From Calliopsis andreniformis (taxonomy: Eukaryota; Arthropoda; Insecta; Hymenoptera; Andrenidae): a stretch of 64,000 nt of DNA. Position numbers and translations under genes: made by a program. Below, piece by piece: positions 1 to 11,722 of the stretch; position 1 is the stretch's first letter, and each line of letters begins with the position of its first letter. Where the stretch lies: NCBI RefSeq assembly GCF_051401765.1, contig NW_027480450.1, forward strand, positions 372,001 through 436,000, written 5' to 3'. Below the pieces are notes generated by a model that was not told where the DNA came from, did not search any database, and saw nothing but the letters and a program-made list of their open reading frames with translations.

Positions 1-153
1 CCTCAGCCTTCATCCTCAATTTTCAATCCTCAATCATCAATCCTGAATCTTCAATCCTCAATACTCAATCTTCAAACCTCAATCCTCAGTCCTCAAACCT
101 CGATTCTGAATCCTCAATCCTGAATCCTCAATCTTCAGACCACAGTCCTCAAC

Positions 154-286
154 AATCTGTTGTCAATCCTCAATCCTCAATAGAATATCCTCAATTCACA
201 GTTTTGAATACTCAATACTCAATCTGCAATCTTCAAATCTCTATCCACAAACATCATTTCTCATCACTCAACCCTCAACACTCAGT
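154..286. repeat. Element P, full length
   Basis: Conserved stretch that breaks the 7-bp rhythm: AATCTGTTGTC, then AGAATATCCTCAATTCACAG, TTTTGAATACTC, CAATCTGCAATC, TCTCTATCCACAAACATC, TCATCACTCAACCCTC. Its role is unknown. It is the most constant non-heptameric sequence in the window and shares its core with the inverted repeat. Confidence 0.8.
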
Positions 287-767
287 ACTCAATGTTCAAT
301 CCTCAATCCTCAATTCTCAATCTTGAATCCTCAATACTGAATCTTCAATCCTCATTCCGCAATCCTCAATCCTCAATCCTCAATCCTCAATCTTCAATCC
401 TCAGTCTTCAATCCTCAATCCTCAATCCTAAATCCTCAATCCTCAATCCTCAATCCTCAATCATCGATCATCAATACTCAATCTTCAATCCTCATTCCTC
501 AACCCTCAATCCTCATTCCTCAATCCTAAATCATCAATCCACAATCTTTAATACTCAATCTTCAATCCTCAATCCTCAATCCTCAATTCTCAATACTCAA
601 TCCTCAATCCTCAATCCTCAATATTCAATCCTCAATACTCAATCTTCAGTCCTCAATCCTCAGTCCTCAAACCTCAATTCTGAATCCTCAATACTCAATC
701 TTCAACCCTCAATCCTCAGCCCTCAATACTCAACCATCAATCCTCAATTCTCAATACTCAATAGAAT

Positions 768-785
768 ATCCTGAATTCTCAGGAT
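768..785. repeat. Inverted repeat, perfect 7-bp arms
   Basis: ATCCTGA-ATTC-TCAGGAT: perfect 7-bp arms around a 4-base loop, with GAATTC at the centre. It could extrude as a small hairpin. The only recurring dyad of this kind in an otherwise strand-biased array. Confidence 0.85.
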
Positions 786-1123
786 TCAAAACTCAAACCT
801 CGATCCTCAACCCTCAGCCCTCATCCTCCATCCTCCATCCTCAATCCTCAATACTCAATCTTCAATCCTCAATCCTCAATCCTCAATACTCAATCCTCAA
901 TCCTCAATCCTCGGTCCCAAAGCCTCAATCTTCAATCCTCAATCCTCAATCATCAATCCTCAGTCCTCAATCCTCAATCCTCAATCTTCAATACACAATG
1001 CTCAATCCTCAATCCTCAATCCACAATCCTCAATCCTCAATCCTCAATACTCAATCTTCCAACCTCAATCCTCAGTCCTCAATACTCAAACATCAATCCT
1101 CAATTCTCAATACTAAATAGAAT

Positions 1124-1142
1124 ATCCTGAATTCTCAAGGTT
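1124..1142. repeat. Inverted repeat, broken by one-base insertion
   Basis: ATCCTGA-ATTC-TCAAGGTT: an added A disrupts pairing of the right arm. Confidence 0.8.
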
Positions 1143-1369
1143 CAAAACTCAAACCTCAATCCTCAACCCTCAGCCCTCATCCTCCGTACTCAATCCTCAA
1201 TCCTCAATCCTCAATATTCAATCCTCAATACTCAATCTTCAATCCTCAATCCTTAATCCTCAATCCTCAATCTTCAATCCTCAATCCTCAATCCTCAATC
1301 CTCAGTCCTCAAACCTCAATCCTGAATCCTCAATTCTGAATCCTCAATCTTCAGCCCTCAGTCCTCAGC

Positions 1370-1503
1370 AATCAGTTGTCAATCCTCAATCCTCAATAGA
1401 ATATCATCAATTCACAGTTTTCAATACTTAATACTCAATCTGCAATATTCATATCTCTCTCCACAAACATCAATTCTCATCACTCAACCCTCTTCACTCG
1501 GTC
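1370..1503. repeat. Element P, full length
   Basis: Variant with TATCATCAATTCACAG (CAT for CCT), the form later fixed in the right part of the window. Confidence 0.8.
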
Positions 1504-1815
1504 CCCAATCCTCAATTTTCAATCCCCAATCCTCAACCCTCAATCCTCAATACTCAATCCTCAATCCTCAATCTTCAATCCTCAATACTCAATCTTCAAT
1601 CCTCAATCCTCAATCCTCAATCCTCAATCCTCAATCCTCAATCGTCAGTCTTCAATCCTCAATACTCAATCTTCAATCCGCAATCCTCAATCCTCAATCC
1701 TCAATCCTAAATCATCAATCCACAATCTTCAATACACAATCCTCAATCCTCAATCCTTAATCCTCAATCCTCAATACTCAACCATCAACACTCAATTCTC
1801 AATACACAATAGAAT

Positions 1816-1833
1816 ATCCTGAATTCTCAGGAT
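1816..1833. repeat. Inverted repeat, perfect 7-bp arms
   Basis: Same arms and loop as at 768; 313 bp after the end of the P element at 1370. Confidence 0.85.
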
Positions 1834-2527
1834 TCAATACGCAAACCTCAATCCTCAACCCCCAGCCCTCATTCTCAATCCTCAATCCTCAATCCTTAAT
1901 CCTCAATATTCAATCCTCAATACTCAAACTTCAATCGTCAATCCTCAATCCTCAATCCTCAATCCTCAATCCTCAGTCATCAATCCTTAATCTTCTATAC
2001 TCAATCGTCAATCCTCAGTCCTCAATCCTCAATCCTCAATCCTCGTTCCTCAAACTTCAATCCTCAACCCACAGTCCTCATCCTCAATCCTCAGTCCTCA
2101 AACCTCAATCCTGAATCTTCAATCCTGAATCCTCAATCTTCAGCCCTCAGTCCTCAACCATCAGATGTCAATCCTCAATCCTCAACCTTCAATCCTCAAT
2201 ACTCAATCTTCAATCCTCGATCCTCAATTCTCAATCCACAATACTCAATCCTCAATCTTCAGTCCTCAATCCTCAGTCCTCAATTTCCAATCGCCAATCC
2301 TCAATCCTCGGACCTCAAACATCAATACTCAACCCTCAGTTCTCGTCCTCAATCCACAACCCTCAATCCTCAGCCCTCAGCCTTCATCCTCAATTTTCAA
2401 TCCTCAATCATCAATCCTGAATCTTCAATCCTCAATACTCAATCTTCAAACCTCAATCCTCAGTCCTCAAACCTCGATTCTGAATCCTCAATCCTGAATC
2501 CTCAATCTTCAGACCACAGTCCTCAAC

Positions 2528-2660
2528 AATCTGTTGTCAATCCTCAATCCTCAATAGAATATCCTCAATTCACAGTTTTGAATACTCAATACTCAATCTG
2601 CAATCTTCAAATCTCTATCCACAAACATCATTTCTCATCACTCAACCCTCAACACTCAGT
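2528..2660. repeat. Element P, full length
   Basis: HOR-A duplicate of the copy at 154. Confidence 0.8.
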
Positions 2661-3141
2661 ACTCAATGTTCAATCCTCAATCCTCAATTCTCAATCTTGA
2701 ATCCTCAATACTGAATCTTCAATCCTCATTCCGCAATCCTCAATCCTCAATCCTCAATCCTCAATCTTCAATCCTCAGTCTTCAATCCTCAATCCTCAAT
2801 CCTAAATCCTCAATCCTCAATCCTCAATCCTCAATCATCGATCATCAATACTCAATCTTCAATCCTCATTCCTCAACCCTCAATCCTCATTCCTCAATCC
2901 TAAATCATCAATCCACAATCTTTAATACTCAATCTTCAATCCTCAATCCTCAATCCTCAATTCTCAATACTCAATCCTCAATCCTCAATCCTCAATATTC
3001 AATCCTCAATACTCAATCTTCAGTCCTCAATCCTCAGTCCTCAAACCTCAATTCTGAATCCTCAATACTCAATCTTCAACCCTCAATCCTCAGCCCTCAA
3101 TACTCAACCATCAATCCTCAATTCTCAATACTCAATAGAAT

Positions 3142-3159
3142 ATCCTGAATTCTCAGGAT
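3142..3159. repeat. Inverted repeat, perfect 7-bp arms
   Basis: HOR-A duplicate of 768. Confidence 0.85.
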
Positions 3160-3497
3160 TCAAAACTCAAACCTCGATCCTCAACCCTCAGCCCTCATCC
3201 TCCATCCTCCATCCTCAATCCTCAATACTCAATCTTCAATCCTCAATCCTCAATCCTCAATACTCAATCCTCAATCCTCAATCCTCGGTCCCAAAGCCTC
3301 AATCTTCAATCCTCAATCCTCAATCATCAATCCTCAGTCCTCAATCCTCAATCCTCAATCTTCAATACACAATGCTCAATCCTCAATCCTCAATCCACAA
3401 TCCTCAATCCTCAATCCTCAATACTCAATCTTCCAACCTCAATCCTCAGTCCTCAATACTCAAACATCAATCCTCAATTCTCAATACTAAATAGAAT

Positions 3498-3516
3498 ATC
3501 CTGAATTCTCAAGGTT
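3498..3516. repeat. Inverted repeat, broken
   Basis: HOR-A duplicate of 1124 with the same inserted A. Confidence 0.8.
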
Positions 3517-3743
3517 CAAAACTCAAACCTCAATCCTCAACCCTCAGCCCTCATCCTCCGTACTCAATCCTCAATCCTCAATCCTCAATATTCAATCCTC
3601 AATACTCAATCTTCAATCCTCAATCCTTAATCCTCAATCCTCAATCTTCAATCCTCAATCCTCAATCCTCAATCCTCAGTCCTCAAACCTCAATCCTGAA
3701 TCCTCAATTCTGAATCCTCAATCTTCAGCCCTCAGTCCTCAGC

Positions 3744-3877
3744 AATCAGTTGTCAATCCTCAATCCTCAATAGAATATCATCAATTCACAGTTTTCAATA
3801 CTTAATACTCAATCTGCAATATTCATATCTCTCTCCACAAACATCAATTCTCATCACTCAACCCTCTTCACTCGGTC
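3744..3877. repeat. Element P, full length
   Basis: HOR-A duplicate of the copy at 1370. Confidence 0.8.
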
Positions 3878-4189
3878 CCCAATCCTCAATTTTCAATCCC
3901 CAATCCTCAACCCTCAATCCTCAATACTCAATCCTCAATCCTCAATCTTCAATCCTCAATACTCAATCTTCAATCCTCAATCCTCAATCCTCAATCCTCA
4001 ATCCTCAATCCTCAATCGTCAGTCTTCAATCCTCAATACTCAATCTTCAATCCGCAATCCTCAATCCTCAATCCTCAATCCTAAATCATCAATCCACAAT
4101 CTTCAATACACAATCCTCAATCCTCAATCCTTAATCCTCAATCCTCAATACTCAACCATCAACACTCAATTCTCAATACACAATAGAAT

Positions 4190-4207
4190 ATCCTGAATTC
4201 TCAGGAT
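4190..4207. repeat. Inverted repeat, perfect 7-bp arms
   Basis: HOR-A duplicate of 1816. Confidence 0.85.
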
Positions 4208-4746
4208 TCAATACGCAAACCTCAATCCTCAACCCCCAGCCCTCATTCTCAATCCTCAATCCTCAATCCTTAATCCTCAATATTCAATCCTCAATACTCA
4301 AACTTCAATCGTCAATCCTCAATCCTCAATCCTCAATCCTCAATCCTCAGTCATCAATCCTTAATCTTCTATACTCAATCGTCAATCCTCAGTCCTCAAT
4401 CCTCAATCCTCAATCCTCGTTCCTCAAACTTCAATCCTCAACCCACAGTCCTCATCCTCAATCCTCAGTCCTCAAACCTCAATCCTGAATCTTCAATCCT
4501 GAATCCTCAATCTTCAGCCCTCAGTCCTCAACCATCAGATGTCAATCCTCAATCCTCAACCTTCAATCCTCAATACTCAATCTTCAATCCTCGATCCTCA
4601 ATTCTCAATCCACAATACTCAATCCTCAATCTTCAGTCCTCAATCCTCAGTCCTCAATTTCCAATCGCCAATCCTCAATCCTCGGACCTCAAACATCAAT
4701 ACTCAACCCTCAGTTCTCGTCCTCAATCCACAACCCTCAATCCTCA

Positions 4747-5133
4747 ATCCACAATCCTCAATCTTCAATCCCCAATACTCAATCTTCAATCCTCAGACCT
4801 CAATCCTCAATCCTCAATGCTCAATCCTCAATCCTCAATAATCAATGTTCAATCCGCAATACACAATCCTCAATCTTCAATCCTCAATACTCAATCTTCA
4901 ATCCTCAATCCTCAATCCTCAATCCTCAATCCTCAATCCTCAATCCTCAATCGTCAGTCTTCAATCCTCAATACTCAATCTTCAATCCTCAATCCTCAAT
5001 CCTCAATCCTCAGTCCTCATTCTTCAATCCTCAATACCCAATCCTCAATCTTCAATCCTCAATCCTCAATCCTCAATTCTCGATCCTCAAACCTCAGTCC
5101 TCAGTCCTCAGTCCTCAAACCTCAATCCTCAGC
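4747..5133. repeat. Heptamer spacer between HOR-A copies 2 and 3
   Basis: Mostly plain heptamers with the CGTCAGTCTTC variant that also occurs near 1633 and 4016, so it is probably shuffled HOR-A material. Nothing else is visible in it. Confidence 0.6.
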
Positions 5134-5286
5134 CCTCAGCCTTCATCCTCAATCTTCAATCCTCAATCATCAATCCTGAATCTTCAATCCTCAATACTCA
5201 ATCTTCAAACCTCAATCCTCAGTCCTCAAACCTCAATTCTGAATCCTCAATTCTGAATCCTCAATCTTCAGACCACAGTCCTCAAC

Positions 5287-5419
5287 AATCTGTTGTCAAT
5301 CCTCAATCCTCAATAGAATATCCTCAATTCACAGTTTTGAATACTCAATACTCAATCTGCAATCTTCAAATCTCTATCCACAAACATCAATTCTCATCAC
5401 TCAACCCTCAACACTCAGT
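5287..5419. repeat. Element P, full length
   Basis: Partial third HOR-A copy; CAAACATCAATTC where 154 has CAAACATCATTTC. Confidence 0.8.
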
Positions 5420-5760
5420 ACTCAATGTTCAATCCTCAATCCTCAATTCTCAATCTTGAATCCTCAATACTGAATCTTCAATTCTCATTCCGCAATCCTC
5501 AATCCTCAATCCTCAATCCTCAATCTTCAATCCTCAGTCTTCAATCCTCAATCCTCAATCCTAAATCCTCAATCCTCAATCCTCAATCCTCAATCATCGA
5601 TCATCAATACTCAATTTTCAATCCTCATTCCTCAATCCTCAATCCTCATTCCTCAATCCTAAATCATCAATCCACAATCTTTAATACTCAATCTTCAATC
5701 CTCAATCCTCAATGCTCAATTCTCAATCCTCAATCCTCAATTCTCAATACTCAATAGAAT

Positions 5761-5778
5761 ATCCTGAATTCTTAGGGT
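5761..5778. repeat. Inverted repeat with two wobble-type changes
   Basis: ATCCTGA-ATTC-TTAGGGT: both changes would leave G-T pairs in the stem. Confidence 0.78.
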
Positions 5779-6067
5779 TCAAAACTCAAACCTCGATCCT
5801 CAACCCTCAGCCCTCATCCTCCATCCTCCATCCTCATTCCTCAATACTCAATCTTCAATCCTCAATCCTCAATCCTCAATACTCAATCCTCAATCCTCAA
5901 TCCTCGGTCCCAAATCCTCAATATTCAATCCTCAATACTCAATCTTCAGTCCTCAATCCTCAGTCCTCAAACCTCAATTCTGAATCCTCAATACTCAATC
6001 TTCAACCCTCAATCCTCAGCCCTCAATACTCAACCATCAATCCTCAATTCTCAATACTCAATAGAAT

Positions 6068-6085
6068 ATCCTGAATTCTTAGGAT
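6068..6085. repeat. Inverted repeat with one wobble-type change
   Basis: ATCCTGA-ATTC-TTAGGAT; 307 bp after its neighbour. Confidence 0.8.
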
Positions 6086-6278
6086 TCAAAACTCAAACCT
6101 CGATCCTCAACCCTCAGCCCTCATCCTCCATCCTCCATCCTCAATCCTCAATACTCAATCTTCAATCCTCAATCCTCAATCCTCTATACTCAATCTTCAA
6201 TCCTGAATCCTCAGTCCTCAAACATCAATTCTGAATCCTCAATCCTGTATCCTCAATCTTCAGCTCTCAGTTCTCAAC

Positions 6279-6411
6279 AATCAGTTGTCAATCCTCAATC
6301 CTGAATAGAAAATCCTCAATCCACAGTTTTCAATACTCAATACTCCATCTGCAATCTTCAAATCTCTATGCACAAACATCAAATCTCATCACTCAACCCT
6401 CAACGCTCAGT
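6279..6411. repeat. Element P, diverged
   Basis: Core altered to CTGAATAGAAAATCCTC and ATCCACAG; TCTATGCACAAAC in place of TCTATCCACAAAC. Confidence 0.75.
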
Positions 6412-6870
6412 CCTCAATGTGCAATCCTCAATCCTCAATTCTCAATCTTCAATCCTCAATCCTCAATCCTCAATCCTCAATCCTCAGTACTCAGTCCTCA
6501 TACCTCAATCCTCAACCCTCAGACCTCATCCTCAATCCTCAATCCTCAATTCTCAATCCTCAACCTTCAATCCTCTATACTCAACCTTCAATCCTGAATC
6601 CTCAGTCCTGAAACATCAATTCTGAATCCTCAATACTAAATCTTCAACCCTCAATACTCAATCTGCAATCCTCAATCCTCAATCCTCAATCCCCAATCCT
6701 CATCCTTCAATCCTCAATACTCAATCATCAATCCTCAATCATCAATTCTCAATCCTCAATCCTCAATCCTCAATCATCAACCCTCAATCTTCAATACTCA
6801 ATCCTCAATCCTCAATACTCAATCCTCAATACTCAGCCAGCAATTCTCAATTCTCAATACTCGATAGAAT

Positions 6871-6888
6871 ATCCTGAATTCTCTGGAT
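6871..6888. repeat. Inverted repeat, single mismatch
   Basis: ATCCTGA-ATTC-TCTGGAT: A-to-T in the right arm gives one T/T mismatch. Lost from HOR-B copy 2. Confidence 0.83.
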
Positions 6889-7312
6889 TCAATACTCAAA
6901 CCTCAATCCTCAACCCTCAGCCCTCATCCTCCATCCTCAGTCCTCAATCCTCAATCCTGAACCTTCAATCCTCAATACTCATTCTTCAATCCTCAATCCG
7001 CAATACTCAATGCTGAATCCTCAATCCTCAGTCACGAATACACAATCTTCAATACTCAATCATCAATCCTCAATCCTCAATCCTCAATCTTCAATCCTCA
7101 ATACTCAATCTTCAATCCTCAATCCCCAATCCTCAAACCTTAATCCCCAACGCTCAATCATCAATCTTCAATCCTCAATACTCAATCTTCAACCCTCAAT
7201 CCTCAATCCTCAATCCTCAATTCTCAATCCATAATCCTCAATCCTCAGTCCTCAAACCTCAATCCTGAATCCTCAATCCTGAATCTTCATTCTTCAGCCC
7301 TGAGTACTCAAC

Positions 7313-7443
7313 AATCAGTTGTCAATCCTCAATCCTCAATAGAATATCCTCAATTCACAGTTTTCAATACTCAATACTCAATCTGCAATCTTCAAATCTC
7401 TATCCACAAACATCAATTCTCATCAGTCAACCCTCAACACTGT
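7313..7443. repeat. Element P, full length
   Basis: Ends with the private CACTGTGGCC variant shared only with the copy at 9283. Confidence 0.78.
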
Positions 7444-8143
7444 GGCCTCAATGTTCAATCCTCAATCCTCAATTCTCAATCTTCAATTCTCAATACTGTA
7501 TATTCAATCCTCAATCCTCAATCCTCAATCCTCAATCCTCAATCTTCAATCCTCAGTCCCCAATCCTCAGTCTTCAATCCTCGACCGTCAATCCTCAATC
7601 CTCAATCCTCAATCCTCAATCCTCAATCCTCAATCCTCAATCCTCATTCATCAATCCTCAGTACTCAATCTTCAATCCTCAATCCTCAATTCTCAATCCT
7701 CAATCCTCAATTCTCAATCCTCAAACCTCAATCCTGAATCACCAATCCACAATCATCAATACTCAATACTCAATCTTCAATCTTCAATCCTCAATCCTCA
7801 ATCCTCAATCCTCGATCCTCAATCCTCAATCCTCAATCCTCAATCCTCAATCATCAATCCTCAGTACTCAATCTTCAATCCCCAATCCTCAATCCTCAAT
7901 CCTCAATCCTCAATCCTCAATCCTCAATCCTCAATCTTCAATCCTCAATCCTCAATCATCAATACTCAGTACTCAACCTTCAATCCTCAATCCTCAATTC
8001 TCAATCCTCAATCCTCAATCCTCAATCCTCAATCCTCAATCCTCAATCCTCAATCCTCAATCCTCAATACTCAATCTTCCAACCTCAATCCTCAGTCCTC
8101 AATACTCAAACATCAATCCTCAATTCTCAATACTAAATAGAAT

Positions 8144-8162
8144 ATCCTGAATTCTCAAGGTT
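8144..8162. repeat. Inverted repeat, broken
   Basis: Same inserted A as at 1124; sits in an HOR-A-derived segment. Confidence 0.8.
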
Positions 8163-8428
8163 CAAAACTCAAACCTCAATCCTCAACCCTCAGCCCTCAT
8201 CCTCCGTACTCAATCCTCAATCCTCAATCATCAATCTTCAATCCTCAATACTCAATCTTCAATCCTCAATCCTCAATACTCAATCTTCAATCCGCAATCC
8301 GCAATCCTCAATCCTCAATCCTAAATCATCAATCCACAATCTTCAATACTCAATCCTCAATCCTCAATCCTTAATCCTCATCCTCAATACTCAACCATCA
8401 ACACTCAATTCTCAATACTCAATAGAAT

Positions 8429-8446
8429 ATCCGGAATTCTCAGGAT
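8429..8446. repeat. Inverted repeat, single mismatch
   Basis: ATCCGGA-ATTC-TCAGGAT: T-to-G in the left arm. Corresponds to the 1816 site. Confidence 0.82.
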
Positions 8447-8639
8447 TCAATACGCAAACCTCAATCCTCAACCATCAGCCCTCATTCTCAATCCTCAATC
8501 CTCAACCCTTAATCCTCAATATACAATCCTGAATACTCAATCCTCTATACTCAATCTTCAATCCTGAATCCTCAGTCCTCAAACATCAATTCTGAATCCT
8601 CAATCCTGTATCCTCAATCTTCAGCTCTCAGTTCTCAAC

Positions 8640-8772
8640 AATCAGTTGTCAATCCTCAATCCTGAATAGAAAATCCTCAATCCACAGTTTTCAATACTCA
8701 ATACTCCATTTGCAATCTTCAAATCTCTATGCACAAACATCAAATCTCATCACTCAACCCTCAACGCTCAGT
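8640..8772. repeat. Element P, diverged
   Basis: HOR-B duplicate of the copy at 6279; CATTTGCAATC for CATCTGCAATC. Confidence 0.75.
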
Positions 8773-9282
8773 CCTCAATGTGCAATCCTCAATCCTCAAT
8801 TCTCAATCTTCAATCCTCAATCCTCAATCCTCAATCCTCAATCCTCAGTACTCAGTCCTCATACCTCAATCCTCAACCCTCAGACCTCATCCTCAATCCT
8901 CAATCCTCAATTCTCAATCCTCAACCTTCAATCTTCTATACTCAACCTTCAATCCTGAATCCTCAGTCCTGAAACATCAATTCTGAATCCTCAATACTAA
9001 ATCTTCAACCCTCAATACTCAATCTGCAATCCTCAATCCTCAATCCTCAATCCCCAATCCTCATCCTTCAATCCTCAATACTCAATCTTCAATCCTCAAT
9101 CATCAATTCTCAATCCTCAATCCTCAATCCTCAATCATCAACCCTCAATCTTCAATACTCAATCCTCAATCCTCAATACTCAATCCTCAATTCTCAATCC
9201 TTAATCCTCAATCCTCAGTCCTCAAACCTCAATCCTGAATCCTCAATCCTGAATCTTCATTCTTCAGCCCTGAGTACTCAAC

Positions 9283-9413
9283 AATCAGTTGTCAATCCTC
9301 AATCCTCAATAGAATATCCTCAATTCACAGTTTTCAATACTCAATACTCAATCTGCAATCTTCAAATCTCTATCCACATACATCAATTCTCATCAGTCAA
9401 CCCTCAACACTGT
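9283..9413. repeat. Element P, full length
   Basis: HOR-B duplicate of the copy at 7313; CACATACATC for CACAAACATC. Confidence 0.78.
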
Positions 9414-10017
9414 GGCCTCAATGTTCAATCCTCATTCCTCAATCCTCAATCTTCAATCCTCCGTCCCCAATCCTCAGTCTTCAATCCTCGACCGTCAATC
9501 CTCAATCCTCAATCCTCAATCCTCAATCCTCAATCCTCAATCCTCAATCCTCAATCATCAATCCTCAGTACTCAATCTTCAATCCTCAATCCTCAATTCT
9601 CAATCCTCAATCCTCAATTCTCAATCCTCAAACCTCAATCCTAAATCACCAATCCACAATCATCAATACTCAATACTCAATCTTCAATCTTCAATCCTCA
9701 ATCCTCAATCCTCAATCCTCGATCCTCAATCCTCAATCCTCAATCCTCAATCCTCAATCATCAATCCTCAGTACTCAATCTTCAATCCCCAATCCTCAAT
9801 CCTCAATCCTCAATCCTCAATCCTCAATCCTCAATCTTCAATCCTCAATCCTCAATCATCAATACTCAGTACTCAACCTTCAATCCTCAATCCTCAATTC
9901 TCAATCCTCAATCCTCAATCCTCAATCCTCAATCCTCAATCCTCAATCCTCAGTCCTCAAACCTCAATTCTGAATCCTCAATCCTGAATCCTCAATCTTC
10001 AGGCCTGAGTCCTCAAC

Positions 10018-10096
10018 AATCAGTTGTCAATCCTCAATCCTCAATAGAATATCCTCAATTCACAGTTTTCAATACTCAACACTCAATCAGCAATCT
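10018..10096. repeat. Element P, truncated
   Basis: Only the first half. After CAATCAGCAATC the sequence returns to plain heptamers. Confidence 0.7.
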
Positions 10097-10888
10097 TCAA
10101 TCCTCAATACTCAATCATAAATCCTCAGAACTCAATCTTGAATCCTCAATCCTCAATTCTCAATCCTCAAACCTCAATCCTAAATCATCAATCCACAATC
10201 ATCAATACTCAATACTCAATCTTCAATCTTCAATCCTCAATCCTCAATCCTCAATCCTCGATCCTCAATCCTCAATCCTCAATCCTCAATCCTCAATCAT
10301 CAATCCTCAGTACTCAATCTTCAATCCCCAATCCTCAATCCTCAATCCTCAATCCTCAATCCCCAATCCTCAATCCTCAATCCTCAATCATCAATACTCA
10401 GTACTCAATCTTCAATCCTCAATCCTCAATTATCAATCCTCAATCCTCAATCCTCAATCCTCAATCCTCAACCCTCAGCCCTCATCCTCAATCCTCAACC
10501 CTCAATCTTCAATCCTTAATCCTCAATTCTCAATCCTCAATTCTCAATCCTTAATCCTCAATCCTCAGACCTCAAACATCAATACTCAACCCTCAGTCCT
10601 CGTCCTCAATCCACAACCCTCAATCCTCAATCCTCAATCTTCAATCATCAATATTCAATCTTCAATTTTCAATCCTCAATCTTCAATCATCAATATTCAA
10701 TCTTCAATTCTCAATCCTCAATCCTCAACCCTCAGCCCTCATCCTCAATCCTCAACCCTCAATCTTCAATCCTCAATCCTCAATCTTCAATCCTCGATAC
10801 TCAATCTTCAATCCTCAATCCTCAGTCCTCAAACCTCAATCCTGAATCCCCAATCCTGAATCCTCAACCTTCAGCCCTGAGTCCTCGA

Positions 10889-11022
10889 CAATCAATTCGT
10901 CAATCCGCAATCCTCAATAGAATATCCTCAATTCACAGTTTTCAATACTCAATACTCAATCTGCAATCTTCAAAACTCTATCCACAAACATCAATTCTCA
11001 TCACTCAACCCTCAACACTCAG
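10889..11022. repeat. Element P, diverged 5' end
   Basis: Opens with AATCAATTCGTC, one base longer than the usual AATCAGTTGTC. Confidence 0.72.
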
Positions 11023-11722
11023 TCCCCAATCCTCAATCTTCAATCCTCAATCCTCAATCCTCAATCCTCGATACTCAATCTTCAATCCTCAATCCTCAAT
11101 CCTCAATCTTCAATCCTCAGTACCCAATCCTCGGTCTTCAATCCTCGATCCTCAATCCTCAATCCTCAATCCTCAATCCTCGATCCTCAATCCTCAATCC
11201 TCAATCCTCAATCATCAATCCTCAGTACTCAATCTTCAATCCTCAATCCTCAATTCTCAATCCTCAATCCTCAATCCTAAATCATCACTCCACAATCATC
11301 AATACTCAATACTCAATCTTCAATCTTCAATCCCCAATCCTCAATCCTCAATCCTCAATCCTCTATGCTCAATCCTCAATCTTCAACCCTCAATACTCAA
11401 TCTGCAATCCTCAATCCTCAATCCTCAATCCCCAATCCTCATCCTTCAATCCTCAATACTCAATCTTCAATCCTCAATCATCAATCCTCAACACTCAGCC
11501 CTCATCCTCCATCCTCAACCCTCAATCTTCAATCCTCAATCCTCAATCTTCAATCCTCGATACTCAATCTTCAATCTTCAATCCTCGATACTCAATCTTC
11601 AATCCTCAATCCTCAATCCTCAGACCTCAATCCTCAATCCTCTATCCTCAATCCTCAGTCCTCAAACCTCAATCCTGAATCCTCCATCCTGAATCTTCAA
11701 TCTTCAGCCCTGAGTACTCAAC

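Larger units (their letters stand above)
1..2374. repeat. HOR-A copy 1 (2374-bp unit)
   Basis: Every rare variant in this interval recurs 2374 bp downstream, for example the ATG at 292 and 2666, the inverted repeats at 768 and 3142, and the element P copies at 154 and 2528. The copies looked identical wherever I compared them. The left end is cut by the window, so the unit may begin further left. It holds two P elements (154, 1370) and three inverted-repeat sites (768, 1124, 1816). 2374 is not a multiple of 7, so non-heptameric insertions are part of the unit. Confidence 0.93.
2375..4746. repeat. HOR-A copy 2 (2374-bp unit)
   Basis: Tandem copy of 1-2372. Identity ends sharply near 4746, where copy 1 runs on into the GCCCTCAGCC phrase but copy 2 continues with plain heptamers and TCCACAATCC. 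The near-perfect match points to a recent duplication or an assembly duplication. Confidence 0.93.
5134..6180. repeat. HOR-A copy 3, partial, with 167-bp net insertion
   Basis: Positions 5134-5740 match 1-607 at offset 5133. The match then resumes at offset 5300, so 5920-6180 match 620-880. The offset change gives a net gain of 167 bp. The extra stretch carries a second inverted repeat, so two copies stand 307 bp apart (5761 and 6068). This copy has more substitutions than copies 1 and 2. Confidence 0.82.
6181..8541. repeat. HOR-B copy 1 (2361-bp unit)
   Basis: Starts at CCTCTATACT and restarts at 8542. It holds element P at 6279 and 7313, an inverted repeat at 6871, and a tail (about 8060-8530) made of two HOR-A segments joined together. 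The middle, 6831-7221, is absent from copy 2. Confidence 0.85.
8542..9950. repeat. HOR-B copy 2, shortened
   Basis: Matches copy 1 at offset 2361 from 8542 to 9191, at offset 1970 from about 9192, and at offset 1907 from about 9463. Relative to copy 1 it lacks 391 bp, which includes the 6871 inverted repeat, and then 63 bp (nine heptamers). Scattered substitutions show it is older than the HOR-A duplication. The right limit is approximate. Confidence 0.8.
9951..11639. repeat. Mosaic heptamer region without a clear unit
   Basis: Contains a truncated element P (10018), a diverged one (10889), and a partial copy at about 10140-10450 of the stretch near 9595-9900 (offset 539; shared AAACCTCAATCCTAAATCA phrase). 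A third trace of the same phrase lies near 11273. No inverted repeat of the AATCCTGA type was seen here. Confidence 0.65.

Noticed and set aside
154..286. Element P as a decayed tRNA, 5S or SINE promoter (A/B box)
   Set aside because: I see no GGTTCGA-like B box, no A box and no cloverleaf; G is almost absent on the + strand, and the complement shows none either.
154..286. CENP-B box in element P
   Set aside because: The core TTCG....CGGG pattern of the mammalian box is not present on either strand. A protein site of another kind remains possible.
768..785. Rho-independent terminator
   Set aside because: The inverted repeat has arms of only 7-8 bp, is followed by TTCAAT rather than a T-run, and no gene lies upstream.
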